Positions 5,277 through 5,587 of a stretch of DNA of 5,587 bases are shown here, piece by piece. Below the pieces are notes generated by a model. It saw only the letters and a list, made by a program, of their open reading frames with translations. It made no database searches and was not told the DNA's origin. This DNA is from Methanosarcina sp. (lineage in GTDB: Archaea; Halobacteriota; Methanosarcinia; Methanosarcinales; Methanosarcinaceae). Numbering within the stretch: position 1 is the first letter of the stretch; each line of letters starts with the position of its first letter. The stretch is taken from contig PMJC01000394.1 in NCBI GenBank assembly GCA_003157235.1, positions 399 to 5,985 on the forward strand, given 5' to 3'. A program made the translations under genes and the position numbers.

Positions 5277-5587
5277 ATGAGAAAAGAATTCCTCCTTCTG
5301 CTAGTATTGTTAAGTGTATTCCTTGCAATAGGGTGCGTTGATAATAAAGGTGGATCTTCAAATACAACCGGGACTCCAGTTACAGCAGTAACTTCAGCTA
5401 GATCAATGCCTGAAGTTATAACAGTTTCTGGAGCTGCAAGCCTTACTGAAGCTTTTACGAAAATTGCTTCCCAGTTTGAAAAGGAGAATCCTGGAAAGAA
5501 TGTAACCTTCAACTTTGAAGGTTCAGGTAACCTACGTATGCAAGTAGAAGGAGGAGTTCCTGTAGATGTTTTTGCCTCAGCTGACGA
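5277..5587 (+). CDS. modA: ModA molybdate-binding lipoprotein of an ABC transporter, 5' part
   Basis: The first 103 codons are present; the gene runs off the window. The N-terminus is a lipoprotein signal: MRKEF, a hydrophobic core, then the lipobox LAIGC with Cys20 as the likely lipidated residue. A Ser/Thr-rich linker follows (about 24-46). The mature domain opens with ITVSGAASLTEAFTKIASQF (48-67), the conserved ModA start in which SGAAS supplies Ser ligands for the oxyanion. Next comes NFEGSGNLRMQVEGGVPVDV (79-98) and then FASAD, the second ligand loop (GSG) and family hallmark (GxPxDVFASAD). The protein should sit on the outer face of the membrane and deliver molybdate, perhaps also tungstate, to ModB and ModC, which are expected downstream outside the window. 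Molybdenum or tungsten is needed for formylmethanofuran dehydrogenase in methanogens and for nitrogenase where present. Some annotations may call it WtpA-like, but these motifs fit ModA. Confidence 0.95.
   Translation, partial: MRKEFLLLLVLLSVFLAIGCVDNKGGSSNTTGTPVTAVTSARSMPEVITVSGAASLTEAFTKIASQFEKENPGKNVTFNFEGSGNLRMQVEGGVPVDVFASAD

Noticed and set aside
5207..5512. Minus-strand 101-codon frame opposite modA
   Set aside because: Lies over the clear ModA N-terminus on the plus strand and extends through its promoter; shadow.
1..5587. CRISPR array, tRNA or rRNA gene
   Set aside because: No regularly spaced repeats and no tRNA or rRNA-like conserved blocks were seen on either strand.

Overview
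The window looks like a chromosomal segment from a methanogenic archaeon of the Methanosarcina type. The clues are sparse coding, long AT-rich spacers, archaeal TATA-like boxes, GGAGG-type ribosome sites, a UspA protein, a DUF2284 cysteine-rich protein, a ModA lipoprotein and an IS200/IS605-type tnpB remnant. This assignment is inferred from gene content and base composition. No species can be named.

Left part (1-1561). The window opens in the tail of a small, probably exported protein that ends at 151. An AT-rich stretch follows, holding short coding-like shards. Next, on the minus strand (about 583-1126), is a heavily decayed TnpB gene: its RuvC-I and RuvC-II blocks are readable but split by frameshifts and stops. 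A 49-residue protein with a good ribosome site lies at 1412-1561 and is a likely real, unrecognised small gene.

Middle (1562-4093). About 1.3 kb of gene-poor DNA contains one MITE-like element (1928-2041) with 15-bp perfect inverted termini. A UspA-family gene (2894-3397) follows. Its stop codon overlaps a downstream ATG (ATGA), but the reading frame started there is broken after about 15 codons. Convergent to it, on the minus strand, is a DUF2284 predicted metal-binding protein. Its G+C content is clearly higher than its surroundings, and it probably starts at ATG 4084 rather than at the upstream GTG.

Right part (4094-5587). This is mostly AT-rich DNA with a possible truncated exported-protein N-terminus (4461-4598) and a doubtful minus-strand ORF (4745-4978). 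The window ends in the first 103 codons of modA, a molybdate-binding lipoprotein. An inverted repeat with a ModE-like half site lies over its probable promoter.

The intact genes do not form one pathway. They look like independent units separated by degenerated DNA: stress response (usp), a metal-binding protein (DUF2284) and molybdate uptake (modA, probably the first gene of a modABC operon beyond the window). I found no convincing new multi-gene system. The best items for follow-up are the modA operator candidate, the unusual UspA motif with its broken coupled partner, the small gene at 1412, and the TnpB and MITE fossils.
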